A stretch of DNA of 27,492 bases, from assembly GCA_002298545.1 (NCBI GenBank), contig DBKQ01000002.1:8682-36173 (forward strand), written 5' to 3'. Origin of the DNA: Prevotella sp. UBA746 (lineage in GTDB: Bacteria; Bacteroidota; Bacteroidia; Bacteroidales; Bacteroidaceae). The notes under the pieces are model-generated. The model made no database searches. It was not told where the DNA came from and was given only the letters and a program-made list of their open reading frames with translations. Below, one piece after another: positions 6,217 through 12,974 of the stretch. Within the stretch, counting starts at the first letter, position 1. Every line of letters starts with the position of its first letter. The position numbers and the translations under genes were made by a program.

Positions 6217-6243
6217 GTGCTCTACCAACTGAGCTAGCGGATC
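6171..6243 (-). tRNA. tRNA-Lys (anticodon UUU)
   Basis: On the minus strand the 73 bases fold as a full cloverleaf: acceptor GATCCGC/GCGGATC plus A, D-arm GCTC/GAGC, anticodon stem CAACA/TGTTG with loop CTTTTAA (anticodon TTT), a 5-nt variable loop, and T-arm TTGGG-TTCGAAC-CCAA. CCA is not encoded. It has its own promoter and terminator, and its 3' half faces the integrase. Confidence 0.97.
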
Positions 6244-6271
6244 TCCAAATCTTATTTCCTAAAAGCGAGTG

Positions 6272-6303
6272 CAAAGGTATAACTTTTTCTTCATTCCACC
6301 AAA
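6272..6303 (-). promoter_or_regulatory. Promoter of tRNA-Lys
   Basis: Minus strand TTTG (6300-6303), 20 nt, TACCTTTG (6272-6279) match the Bacteroidota consensus and put the transcript start about 20 nt before the mature tRNA. Confidence 0.7.
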
Positions 6304-6384
6304 TTATTATGCAATTTTCTTTGATTTTGAGGCATTTTTTCTTCTTCAGCCTAAAGAAAACAAGCATAAAACAACAATTCCGCA

Positions 6385-7488
6385 CTACTCTTTGCTTTCA
6401 GAATCAACAGGAATCTGCTTTTCCTTGTCTTTAGTAACATAGCGCTGATAATAGGCGATGAGAATCGTGGTTAGAGGCAAAGCAACGATTAGTCCGATAA
6501 AGCCAAGCAATGTTCCCCATACCGACAGGGCGAGAAGGAGAATTGCCGGGTTAAGTCCCATAGCCTTACCCATCACTTTAGGGGTTACTACCATATCTAT
6601 TATAATCTGAACAACACAGAATACCGCAAATGCCGAGGCAAAGATAATCCAGAAATTCTGTCCTGTATCGGCAGCCTTGAGCAATGCCAGGAAGGCAGTA
6701 GGAATGAGTGCAAACGTATGCAAGTAAGGCACCAGATCCATTATACCGATAAGTATGCCGAGACCTATAGCCATCGGGAAATCGATAATCGTGAATCCTA
6801 TGCAAAAGAGAATGCCCATGATAAGTGCCACGAGCGACTGTCCTCTGATATAGTTGTTAAGTTCTTTCTCCACATCGTGCATCAGCGACTGCCAAAACGG
6901 GCGCACGCTCTTCGGGAAGATTTTTATCCACCTTGTCGACAGATACTCATAGTCGAGAAGAATGAAGAACATATATAATAAGGTGATAAGCGATGCCACG
7001 ATGCTTATTACGATGCTTGCCGTCTGCCCCAAGACGCTAAACAGCTTAGGCATGGCAGCCTTGATGGCATCGGCAACGTCTTTACGCTTGAAAATCTGTT
7101 CTATGGTCTCCTTGTTCTGATGAAGCCATTGCTGCACAACAGCCTGAAAGCTCTCGCCGTCAGTCCCCTGTCGGATATATTGCGAAGCCACGTCGGCAAG
7201 TTTTTCAAACTGTTCGAGCATTGGCGGTATGATGAGATAGAATACTCCTCCAACTACTGCAAGCACGAAGATGAGTGTTACGATAATGGAGAGTGCCCTT
7301 GTGGGTACATGCAACTTATATTGCACGAACTTCACTATAGGATAAAGCAGATATGCGAGCAGCCATGCCACGAAGAAGGGCAGCAATACACCACTGAGAT
7401 AATTCAGCATGTAAAGCACACCGACTGTTATCAGCACCACTCCCATCATGCGTATAAACCTATCGAACGTAATTTCCTTTTCAAACAT
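6385..7488 (-). CDS. AI-2E family transporter (PerM/UPF0118)
   Basis: This 367-aa inner-membrane protein has about eight hydrophobic segments, with two N-terminal pairs (residues 10-50 and 62-88), a soluble helical region (about 90-150, EQFEKLADVASQYI) and a C-terminal membrane block that includes GLGILIGIMDLVPYLHTFAL and LGFIGLIVALPLTTILIAYY. The (M/L)VPY..T motif and the final G...G..VA.P are typical of the family. Members export autoinducer-2 or ions in a few studied cases; the substrate here is unknown. It lies 19 nt after thymidine kinase, so the two form one transcript. A charged tail (KDKEKQIPVDSESKE) ends the protein. Confidence 0.88.
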   Translation of the reverse strand: MFEKEITFDRFIRMMGVVLITVGVLYMLNYLSGVLLPFFVAWLLAYLLYPIVKFVQYKLHVPTRALSIIVTLIFVLAVVGGVFYLIIPPMLEQFEKLADVASQYIRQGTDGESFQAVVQQWLHQNKETIEQIFKRKDVADAIKAAMPKLFSVLGQTASIVISIVASLITLLYMFFILLDYEYLSTRWIKIFPKSVRPFWQSLMHDVEKELNNYIRGQSLVALIMGILFCIGFTIIDFPMAIGLGILIGIMDLVPYLHTFALIPTAFLALLKAADTGQNFWIIFASAFAVFCVVQIIIDMVVTPKVMGKAMGLNPAILLLALSVWGTLLGFIGLIVALPLTTILIAYYQRYVTKDKEKQIPVDSESKE

Positions 7489-7507
7489 AAGCGCAAGTCA
7501 TTTGTTG

Positions 7508-8089
7508 TTATTTCTCATTCTGCAGAGCCTTCTGGTAACATTCGCGGCAAAGCGGCTCATATTCAGCCTGTTCGCCAAGCAACACCCTTTTGTCATTAGC
7601 CACGAGTCTATGGCTGACATAAGCCAACGCCCCGCACTTTACGCAGATGGCATGCACCTTGGTCACCTCGTCGGCAATGGCACAAAGTGCCGGAATCGGA
7701 CCAAATGGCTTTCCCTTGAAATCCATGTCGAGTCCGGCAACGATAACGCGCACCCCCCTATTGGCAAGGTCATTGCATACATCAACGAGTCCGTCGTCGA
7801 GGAATTGTGCCTCGTCGATGCCTACCACGTCAATATCCGACGACAAGAGGGCTATTGTCGAGGAATTGTCAACCGGAGTACTCGGAATGGAATGCTGGTC
7901 GTGACTGACCACATCAACATCCGAATATCTTGTATCAAGAGAAGGCTTGAATATTTCCACCTTCTGCTTAGCAAACTTTGCGCGCTTCATGCGCCTTATC
8001 AGCTCTTCCGTTTTTCCGGAAAACATAGAGCCGCACACCACTTCAATTCTTCCGGGGCGGTGTGCTTCCCCTACTAAATTATTGTTCAT
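7508..8089 (-). CDS. tdk: Thymidine kinase
   Basis: This 193-aa type II enzyme phosphorylates thymidine with ATP for pyrimidine salvage. The P-loop is G20-SMFSGKT27, the Walker B-like block is VVGIDEAQFL, and the lasso/zinc site has CVKCG and CRECY. GLDMDFKGKPFGP is the conserved substrate-side segment. Length and sequence closely follow Bacteroides thymidine kinases. The start at 8089 suits the family N-terminus and lies only 7 nt after the -7 box of its promoter, so the mRNA should be almost or fully leaderless. The gene is divergent from rsmI and leads into the AI-2E transporter. Confidence 0.96.
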   Translation of the reverse strand: MNNNLVGEAHRPGRIEVVCGSMFSGKTEELIRRMKRAKFAKQKVEIFKPSLDTRYSDVDVVSHDQHSIPSTPVDNSSTIALLSSDIDVVGIDEAQFLDDGLVDVCNDLANRGVRVIVAGLDMDFKGKPFGPIPALCAIADEVTKVHAICVKCGALAYVSHRLVANDKRVLLGEQAEYEPLCRECYQKALQNEK

Positions 8090-8096
8090 TTGAGCG

Positions 8097-8128
8097 CAAA
8101 ATTACAAAGACGTTTTAAAAATTGCAAA
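8097..8128 (-). promoter_or_regulatory. Promoter of tdk
   Basis: Minus strand TTTG (8125-8128), 20 nt, TAATTTTG (8097-8104) match the Bacteroidota consensus. Seven bases separate the box from the tdk start codon, so the leader should be between zero and a few bases. Confidence 0.75.
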
Positions 8129-8143
8129 GAAACACACATATTT

Positions 8144-8175
8144 TTTGCTACAGCTGATTAATATCCTTATATTTG
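8144..8175 (+). promoter_or_regulatory. Promoter of rsmI
   Basis: TTTG (8144-8147), 20 nt, TATATTTG (8168-8175) match the Bacteroidota consensus. The rsmI ATG is at 8185, nine bases on, again predicting a leaderless or near-leaderless mRNA. The -33 box is only 15 bp from that of tdk, in back-to-back orientation. Confidence 0.75.
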
Positions 8176-8184
8176 CGGTTACAT

Positions 8185-8973
8185 ATGGGAACATTATATA
8201 TTGTGCCGACCCCTGTCGGCAATATGGAGGATATGACGCTACGGGCAATCCGCATCCTGAAGGAAGCTGATTTGGTATTGGCAGAAGACACTCGCACGTC
8301 GAGCCATCTGCTGAGTCATTTCGAGATAAGGAACCAGCTCATGGCGCATCACAAGTTCAACGAGCACGGCACTACCGCCGGTATCGTGGAACGCCTGAAG
8401 GGCGGACAGACAATCGCCCTCATCAGCGATGCCGGCACTCCGGGCATCAGCGACCCGGGCTTTTTTCTTGCCCGTGAGGCTGCCGCAGCCGGCATAACAG
8501 TACAGTGTCTGCCCGGCGCAACAGCTTTCGTTCCGGCGCTGGTATCTTCGGGACTGCCCTGCGACCGCTTCTGCTTTGAGGGGTTCTTGCCGCAGAAGAA
8601 GGGACGCGCCACGAAGCTCGAAAGTCTGAAAGACGAAACGCGCACCATGATATTCTACGAGTCGCCTTACCGTGTGGTCAAGACGCTCGCTCAGTTTATA
8701 GAATATTTCGGTCCGGAGCGCCAGGCAAGTGCTTGTCGCGAGATATCCAAGATACACGAGGAGAGCGTAAGGGGCACACTTGCCGAGGTACTTGCCCACT
8801 TCGAGGAGATTCCGCCAAAGGGGGAGTTCGTAATCGTAGTGGCTGGAGCTGACGAGAAAAAGGTTAAGGAATCAAAGAAATATGACAAGAACGACAAGGA
8901 AGAAGAAGGAGGATACAAAAAGAGAAAAAAGAAGAAATTCATTATAGCAGACGACGAGGAACCGGAAGAATAA
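8185..8973 (+). CDS. rsmI: 16S rRNA (cytidine-1402-2'-O)-methyltransferase RsmI
   Basis: This 262-aa SAM-dependent enzyme 2'-O-methylates C1402 in the decoding centre of 16S rRNA. The start MGTLYIVPTPVGNMEDMTLR is the usual RsmI opening (tetrapyrrole-methylase fold). EDTRTS..LLSHF, ISDAGTPGISDPGF (SAM-binding loop), LPGATAFVPALVSSGLP, FEGFLPQKKG and IFYESPYRV follow in order. I use ATG 8185; a TTG at 8173 would sit inside the -7 box. After the catalytic domain the protein carries an unusual charged tail of about 35 residues, alternating Lys/Asp-Glu runs, ending in DDEEPEE. Confidence 0.95.
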   Translation: MGTLYIVPTPVGNMEDMTLRAIRILKEADLVLAEDTRTSSHLLSHFEIRNQLMAHHKFNEHGTTAGIVERLKGGQTIALISDAGTPGISDPGFFLAREAAAAGITVQCLPGATAFVPALVSSGLPCDRFCFEGFLPQKKGRATKLESLKDETRTMIFYESPYRVVKTLAQFIEYFGPERQASACREISKIHEESVRGTLAEVLAHFEEIPPKGEFVIVVAGADEKKVKESKKYDKNDKEEEGGYKKRKKKKFIIADDEEPEE

Positions 8974-9051
8974 GGATTCCAGTCTGACAAATAGAAGATA
9001 ATGTACCGGAAATATCCCGGACAAACGGAAACATAACATTATATATATTAT

Positions 9052-9906
9052 ATGACTATGAGAAAAATTCTGTTAGCAGCATTTTGCATGGCAGCGATAG
9101 TTGCCTGCAAGAACGAGAAGGCGGATCAGCCACAGGCAAACGTTATGCAGAACGACTCTCTGCAAAAGATTATCGAGCAGCGAGACAACGAGATAAACGA
9201 TATGATGGGTATCCTGAATGATGTGGAAGAGGGATTCCGCGCCATAAACAAGGCTGAAGACCGCGTGACTCTTGCAAAAGAAGGCGAGGGACAGAACAAG
9301 CAACAGCAGATTAGGGAGAACATCCAGTTCATACAGCAACGCATGACAGAGAACAAGCAGCTCATCTCTAAGCTGCAGCAGCAGATGCGCGAAAGCTCTT
9401 TCAAGAGTTCTGAACTTAAACGCACCGTGGAAAATCTCATCAAGCAGATGGAGGAGAAGGACGAGCAGCTCAAGCAGCTACGCGCCGAACTGGAGGCTAA
9501 GGATATTCATATCGCTGAGCTTGACGCTACGATAAATACTCTGAATACTAACGTTTCCGACCTGAAGACGGAAAGCGAGCAGAAGACGCAGACTATCGAC
9601 ACTCAAGACAAGCAGCTCAACACAGCATGGTTTGCTTTCGGAACGAAGAAGGAACTGAAGAAGCAGAATGTTCTTGTGAAAGGTAAAGTGCTTCAGGGCA
9701 ATTTCAACAAGAACTATTTCACGAAGATTGACATCCGCATCGACAAGGAAATTAAGCTCTACTCCAAGTCTGCAAAGATTCTCACCATGCACCCGTCGAG
9801 CAGCTATACCTTGGCTACTGATGCTAAAGACCAGTATGTGTTGAGGATTACTAACCCTCAACTGTTCTGGAGTACAAGTAAATATCTTGTAATACAAGTG
9901 AAGTAA
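9052..9906 (+). CDS. Coiled-coil lipoprotein, Cbp1-like collagen-binding family
   Basis: This 284-aa lipoprotein has a signal peptide with lipobox (AAIVAC, Cys19), a long coiled coil of about 150 residues rich in Gln, Glu and Lys (about 35-190), then a compact C-terminal domain with LNTAWFAFGTKKELKKQ, NYFTKIDIRIDKEIKLYSKS and a final YVLRITNPQLFWSTSKYL. Its order matches what I remember of the Bacteroides Cbp1 collagen-binding glycoprotein; collagen binding is inferred from that resemblance only. A second start at 9058 (MRKILL) is equally good. The gene is 78 nt after rsmI and may read through from it. It ends 1 nt before an A-rich repeat array and a strong terminator. Confidence 0.7.
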   Translation: MTMRKILLAAFCMAAIVACKNEKADQPQANVMQNDSLQKIIEQRDNEINDMMGILNDVEEGFRAINKAEDRVTLAKEGEGQNKQQQIRENIQFIQQRMTENKQLISKLQQQMRESSFKSSELKRTVENLIKQMEEKDEQLKQLRAELEAKDIHIAELDATINTLNTNVSDLKTESEQKTQTIDTQDKQLNTAWFAFGTKKELKKQNVLVKGKVLQGNFNKNYFTKIDIRIDKEIKLYSKSAKILTMHPSSSYTLATDAKDQYVLRITNPQLFWSTSKYLVIQVK

Positions 9907-10077
9907 AATTTAAAAATTGAAAGATTGAAAAATTGAAAAACGGGGACGGATTGAAAAATTGAAAAAATAAAAAATTGAAAAACAAGAAAGATTGAAAAAA
10001 TAAGAAAGATTGAAAAATTGAAAAAATAAAAAATTGAAAAACAAGAAAAATTGAAAAACAAGAAAGATTGAAAAAAT
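9907..10077 (+). repeat. A-rich short-word array (attgaaaa), left arm
   Basis: Some twenty copies of attgaaaa and close relatives (aataaaaa, acaagaaag, one cggggacgg) follow each other every 8-10 nt. Bases 9924-9966 recur inverted at 10174-10216 over 43 nt with one mismatch. The array lies between two converging genes and ends at a terminator. It holds no gene. Short reading frames across it are low-complexity. Confidence 0.8.
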
Positions 10078-10122
10078 AAAAAGACAGGCTTTATGGAGAG
10101 ATTCACAGAGCCTGTCTTTTTT
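10078..10122. terminator. Bidirectional terminator between the Cbp1-like and PorT-like genes
   Basis: aaaaagacaggct (10078-10090) pairs perfectly with agcctgtcttttt (10109-10121) over 13 bp, with an 18-nt loop. A T-run follows on either strand. It sits at the centre of the two mirrored A/T-rich arrays and serves both converging genes. Confidence 0.85.
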
Positions 10123-10129
10123 ATTTTAA

Positions 10130-10285
10130 TTCTTCAATCGCTAACCTTTTCAAGTCTACAATTTTTCTTTTCGTTTTTCAATCTTTCAATCCGTCCCCGT
10201 TTTTCAATTTTTCAATCCGTACCCGTTTTTCAATCTTTCAATCTTTCAATTTTTCAATTTTTCAATCTTACTTGTTTTTCAATTT
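10130..10285 (-). repeat. A-rich short-word array, inverted right arm
   Basis: This is the mirror of the left array: tttttcaat words every 8-10 nt, with ccgtccccgt and ccgtacccgt matching the cggggacgg word of the left arm. 10174-10216 pairs with 9924-9966. It abuts the stop of the PorT-like gene. No gene is seen in it. Confidence 0.8.
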
Positions 10286-11026
10286 TTATTCAAAGTAGAA
10301 CGTGAGGGCGATAATCTTGCTGCGTGCCTCCTTGGCAGCATTGGCATACATATAGCTCTCCGGGGAGTTTGGCAAGAAGCGGTCTTTATGACTCTTATCG
10401 AGACTATTTGTTAGACTGTAGCAGAATTTCAGCTCCGGACGCAACTTGAAGAATGGCAGATAGAAATCACAGCCTAATCCAAACTCTAAAAAGGCATCGT
10501 ATTTCTTCAGCTTCACATAATCACTGTCGCCACCGGCAAGATTAAGCATCGGATTGAAACCAACCATCAGATAAGGTCGGTGATTGTTGTAGCGCGGCGC
10601 ACTGAATATGAGATCCATGGCAGTAGAAATGTAAACCGACTTCAAGTCCTGTCCCTGCTTCACGTAATCGCCATTCCCGTCCTTGTCGGTAAGATTCATG
10701 AAAGTAAGATGACGCGTTCCGAAATACATTGCCGGAGCAAGACGGAAAGCGAAATGAGTGCCGAGGCGAGCCTCGCCGAGCACGCCAACGGTAAAGCCCA
10801 TATCCCAGCGGTCCTGGTCTACGGTAATCGTCTTTGTTCCCTCAACGCCCTGTACCGTTTGCGGACCGAGGTTCTGAAACTCCAAATCCTGCCAGTGAGT
10901 ACCGACCATCACTCCGAAGTGGAACGGGCGCAAGTCAGTATACGGACGGTTCTGCACTTGTGTATCCTGCGCCCAAAGAGTAGCGGCAGTAAGCAAAGCG
11001 GTAAAAAAAGCGAGAGTTCTTTTCAT
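10286..11026 (-). CDS. PorT-like outer-membrane beta-barrel protein
   Basis: This 246-aa protein has a signal peptide (MKRTLAFFTALLTAATLWA, cut before Q20) and then alternating beta strands ending in an aromatic residue (IIALTFYFE), as in outer-membrane barrels. The mature start, QNRPYTDLRPFHFGVMVGTH, is close to what I remember of PorT, a component of the type IX secretion system of Porphyromonas and relatives. The size also fits PorT (about 245 aa). If correct, it supports type IX secretion in this organism. A generic porin-family barrel is the alternative. It faces the Cbp1-like gene and has a 750-bp gap with unusual repeats upstream. Confidence 0.65.
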   Translation of the reverse strand: MKRTLAFFTALLTAATLWAQDTQVQNRPYTDLRPFHFGVMVGTHWQDLEFQNLGPQTVQGVEGTKTITVDQDRWDMGFTVGVLGEARLGTHFAFRLAPAMYFGTRHLTFMNLTDKDGNGDYVKQGQDLKSVYISTAMDLIFSAPRYNNHRPYLMVGFNPMLNLAGGDSDYVKLKKYDAFLEFGLGCDFYLPFFKLRPELKFCYSLTNSLDKSHKDRFLPNSPESYMYANAAKEARSKIIALTFYFE

Positions 11027-11198
11027 TCTTCTGTCTGTTTTATCTTATATATAACGCATTAAAGTCTTACTTATTGTATCAAAGCGAAGATTGTTTCTTA
11101 TATTACACTGAAGTCCCTAATTTACAATCATCCCAACGACACTCCCATTTTCAGTAGAGAGGGGATAAAAAATCACAAGATCAAATACTAAATAAGTT

Positions 11199-11299
11199 AT
11201 TTCCAAGTTTGAAATAAATATTTCCAAGTTTGAAATAAATATTTCCAAGTTTGAAATGAATATTTCTAAGTTTGAAATGAATATTTCCAAGTTTGAAAT
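11199..11299. repeat. Five near-palindromic boxes at 21-bp spacing
   Basis: atttccaagtttgaaat occurs at 11199, 11220, 11241, 11262 (one base change, ccaag to ctaag) and 11283, with 4-nt linkers aaat or gaat. Each 17-nt box is a palindrome with one mismatched pair (positions 6 and 12) around a central G. A 21-bp period is two helical turns, so all boxes would face one side of the DNA, as in a clustered operator. The array lies 170-270 bp upstream of the PorT-like gene. Confidence 0.85.
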
Positions 11300-11377
11300 A
11301 AAGAATTTAATGCGGTTCTTCATTTTTATTGTACGCTTGAAAATGATAGTTCTGATCAACAATAAAAGATATTCAAT

Positions 11378-11488
11378 GTAGTAGGTGCGGTGTCTCACCG
11401 CACGGTAGCAAGAACATTATTACTATTTATAGTTTGGAAAATGCGTTATATGCTTCCTCATTGTGCGGTGAGACACCGCACCTACTAC
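11378..11488. repeat. BIME/REP-like element with 26-nt inverted arms
   Basis: Bases 11378-11403 and 11463-11488 are exact reverse complements over 26 nt. Each arm is itself a hairpin (gtgcggtg-tct-caccgcac, 8-bp stem, 3-nt loop) next to gtagtag. The centre of 59 bp is AT-rich. This is the architecture of two REP units in opposite orientation (BIME) or of a tiny MITE. No transposase is nearby. Confidence 0.8.
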
Positions 11489-11568
11489 TATTTCCAACCA
11501 TACAGACAGAAAGGATTTATGAAAGTACCTACGAATCTTATGCAACAAGATTAATGTTTTTAACCAGC

Positions 11569-11698
11569 AATACCTAATATATATTAGTATGAAAGACAAG
11601 CATAATACTCAAAAAGAGTATTTAAAACGGCAAAAATGCCACCATAAGATGGCAAAATAGATAATTTTTAAAAATTAACATACCAAATATTAGGTATT
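11569..11698 (+). promoter_or_regulatory. Candidate operator elements upstream of the ferredoxin
   Basis: aatacctaatat (11569-11580) is the exact inverse of atattaggtatt (11687-11698), which overlaps the -33 region. ctaatatatattag (11574-11587) is a perfect palindrome. Their position suggests a repressor or looping site, but AT-rich sequence makes chance matches easier. Confidence 0.4.
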
Positions 11699-11720
11699 TA
11701 AAATAAAAACACTACCTTTG
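11690..11720 (+). promoter_or_regulatory. Promoter of the ferredoxin
   Basis: TTAG (11690-11693, consensus TTTG), 19 nt, TACCTTTG (11713-11720). Transcription would begin near 11726, giving a leader of about 50 nt. Confidence 0.65.
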
Positions 11721-11774
11721 CAAAGTACAAAAATTAGTACAGGAACTTTATTAACAATTTAATATAAAAACATT

Positions 11775-11945
11775 ATGGCTTACGTAATTGGTGACAACTG
11801 TATCGCATGCGGTACATGTATTGACGAGTGTCCTTCAGGCGCAATTTCAGAGGGTGAGAAGTATTCAATCGATCCAGATGCTTGCACAGAGTGCGGCACA
11901 TGTGCTTCTGTATGTCCTTCTGAGGCTATCAGCCTGGGCGAGTAA
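11775..11945 (+). CDS. Small 2[4Fe-4S] ferredoxin
   Basis: This 56-aa cytoplasmic electron carrier has two CxxCxxCxxxCP clusters: C9-IACGTCIDECP20 and C37-TECGTCASVCP48. Typical clostridial-type spacing and an acidic composition are seen. It begins MAYVIGDN, ends AISLGE, has its own promoter and is followed 60 nt later by a strong terminator, so it is monocistronic. Redox partners (for example pyruvate:ferredoxin oxidoreductase) are not in the window. Confidence 0.97.
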   Translation: MAYVIGDNCIACGTCIDECPSGAISEGEKYSIDPDACTECGTCASVCPSEAISLGE

Positions 11946-12005
11946 TTACTTGCAGGACTAAATAGGAGAATAAAATCTCATATATTATTAAGTTTTAGAA
12001 ACTAT

Positions 12006-12040
12006 GAAGCGACTTCTTTCGGGAAGCCGCTTCTTTTTTT
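12006..12040 (+). terminator. Terminator of the ferredoxin gene
   Basis: gaagcgacttc pairs with gaagccgcttc (11 bp, one mismatch) around loop tttcgg and is followed by seven T. Confidence 0.9.
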
Positions 12041-12110
12041 AGGCTCTTCCGGAATATGGAGTAATAATATATATTATCACTCAAAATACCGGAACCCCTT
12101 TTTTTATCCT

Positions 12111-12956
12111 TTATTTCTTCTTCATATCCACAAGCAGTCTACCTACAAATATTCCGCTTTTTCCGTTCTGGTCGTTAGGCACGCTAATGCCGTCAAGGTT
12201 TTTAACATACCTGAGAGTCTTGAAAAAAGTATGCGAATGTCCGCCCAATACGATGTCGATATTTCGTGTCTTCGACATCATCACCTGGTCGTTAACGCCA
12301 CTTGTCCCCCATCCAAGATGGGAAATACAGACAACAAGGTCGCATTTCTGTTTGTTCTTCAGGATATCTGCCATTTCCTGGGCTTTAGCCACAGGGTCGA
12401 GGAATTTCACGCCTACACAGTTCTTGTCGGATACAAGTCCCTTCATCTCCGGAGCAAGTCCGAAGACTCCGATTTTCATTCCATTCCGCTTTATCACGAC
12501 ATACGGTTTTACAAGTCCCTCCACGCAAGTGCCGGTGAAGTCGTAATTGGCACAGACGATAGGGAATTTTGCCATACGGAAGAGTCGCGCCATATTCTCC
12601 AAGCCGAAGTCAAACTCGTGGTTGCCGATAGTTGCAGCATCATAGTGCATCATGTTCATGAGTCCAACCTCCACATCTCCCCGGAACATAGTATAATAAG
12701 GAGAGCCTTGCGAGAAGTCGCCACTGTCGAAGAGCAGCAAGTCGGGATTCTTCTCTCTCTCGCTTTTCACCATTTCCAGCCGGCGAAGGTATCCCCCCCT
12801 GCCCGCCTTTACAGTATCCGCAAGAGTCGCTTTCAGCGGCATAATGCAGCTGTGGGTATCGTTGGTATGCAGTATGAGCAACTGTTTATTTCCGCCAGCC
12901 GCTGCACTGATGGCGAGCGACAGAACGAGTAACGACATTATTACTATACGTTTCAT
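12111..12956 (-). CDS. 5'-nucleotidase, metallophosphoesterase domain only
   Basis: This 281-aa secreted protein has a signal peptide (MKRIVIMSLLVLSLAISAAA) and the calcineurin-like metal site of UshA-type nucleotidases: LHTNDTHS (Asp33, His35), DSGDFSQGSP, ATIGNHEFDFG, CISHLGWGT and GGHSHTF. These ligands bind two metal ions that hydrolyse phosphate esters in the periplasm. The substrate-binding C-terminal domain is missing from this chain; it is encoded by the gene directly upstream in the operon (stop at 12975, 18 nt away). The two products probably act together. It ends in MKKK; no terminator is clear in the 110 bp beyond. Confidence 0.9.
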   Translation of the reverse strand: MKRIVIMSLLVLSLAISAAAGGNKQLLILHTNDTHSCIMPLKATLADTVKAGRGGYLRRLEMVKSEREKNPDLLLFDSGDFSQGSPYYTMFRGDVEVGLMNMMHYDAATIGNHEFDFGLENMARLFRMAKFPIVCANYDFTGTCVEGLVKPYVVIKRNGMKIGVFGLAPEMKGLVSDKNCVGVKFLDPVAKAQEMADILKNKQKCDLVVCISHLGWGTSGVNDQVMMSKTRNIDIVLGGHSHTFFKTLRYVKNLDGISVPNDQNGKSGIFVGRLLVDMKKK

Positions 12957-12974
12957 ATTCTGCTGTTATTAGTT

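Larger units (their letters stand above)
11027..11774. other. 748-bp gene-free gap between porT-like gene and ferredoxin
   Basis: No gene is supported here. From left to right it holds an AT-rich leader for the PorT-like gene, the 21-bp box array (11199-11299), the BIME-like element (11378-11488), a perfect 14-bp palindrome (11574-11587), a small AT-rich hairpin (aatactc/gagtatt near 11606) and the ferredoxin promoter (11690-11720). The minus-strand frame 11117-11398 only translates the array (ISNLEIF repeated) and is not a credible gene. Confidence 0.7.

Noticed and set aside
7448..8077. 209-aa plus-strand frame over tdk
   Set aside because: It is antisense to a well-supported thymidine kinase gene.
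10093..10305. 70-aa reading frame in the right A/T-rich array
   Set aside because: Low-complexity translation of a repeat, overlapping the stop of the PorT-like gene on the other strand.
11199..11299. CRISPR array
   Set aside because: The units are 17-21 nt with 4-nt linkers and no unique spacers, and no cas gene is in the window.
11117..11398. 93-aa minus-strand protein with repeated ISNLEIF
   Set aside because: It only translates the 21-bp boxes; no start signal or neighbours support it.
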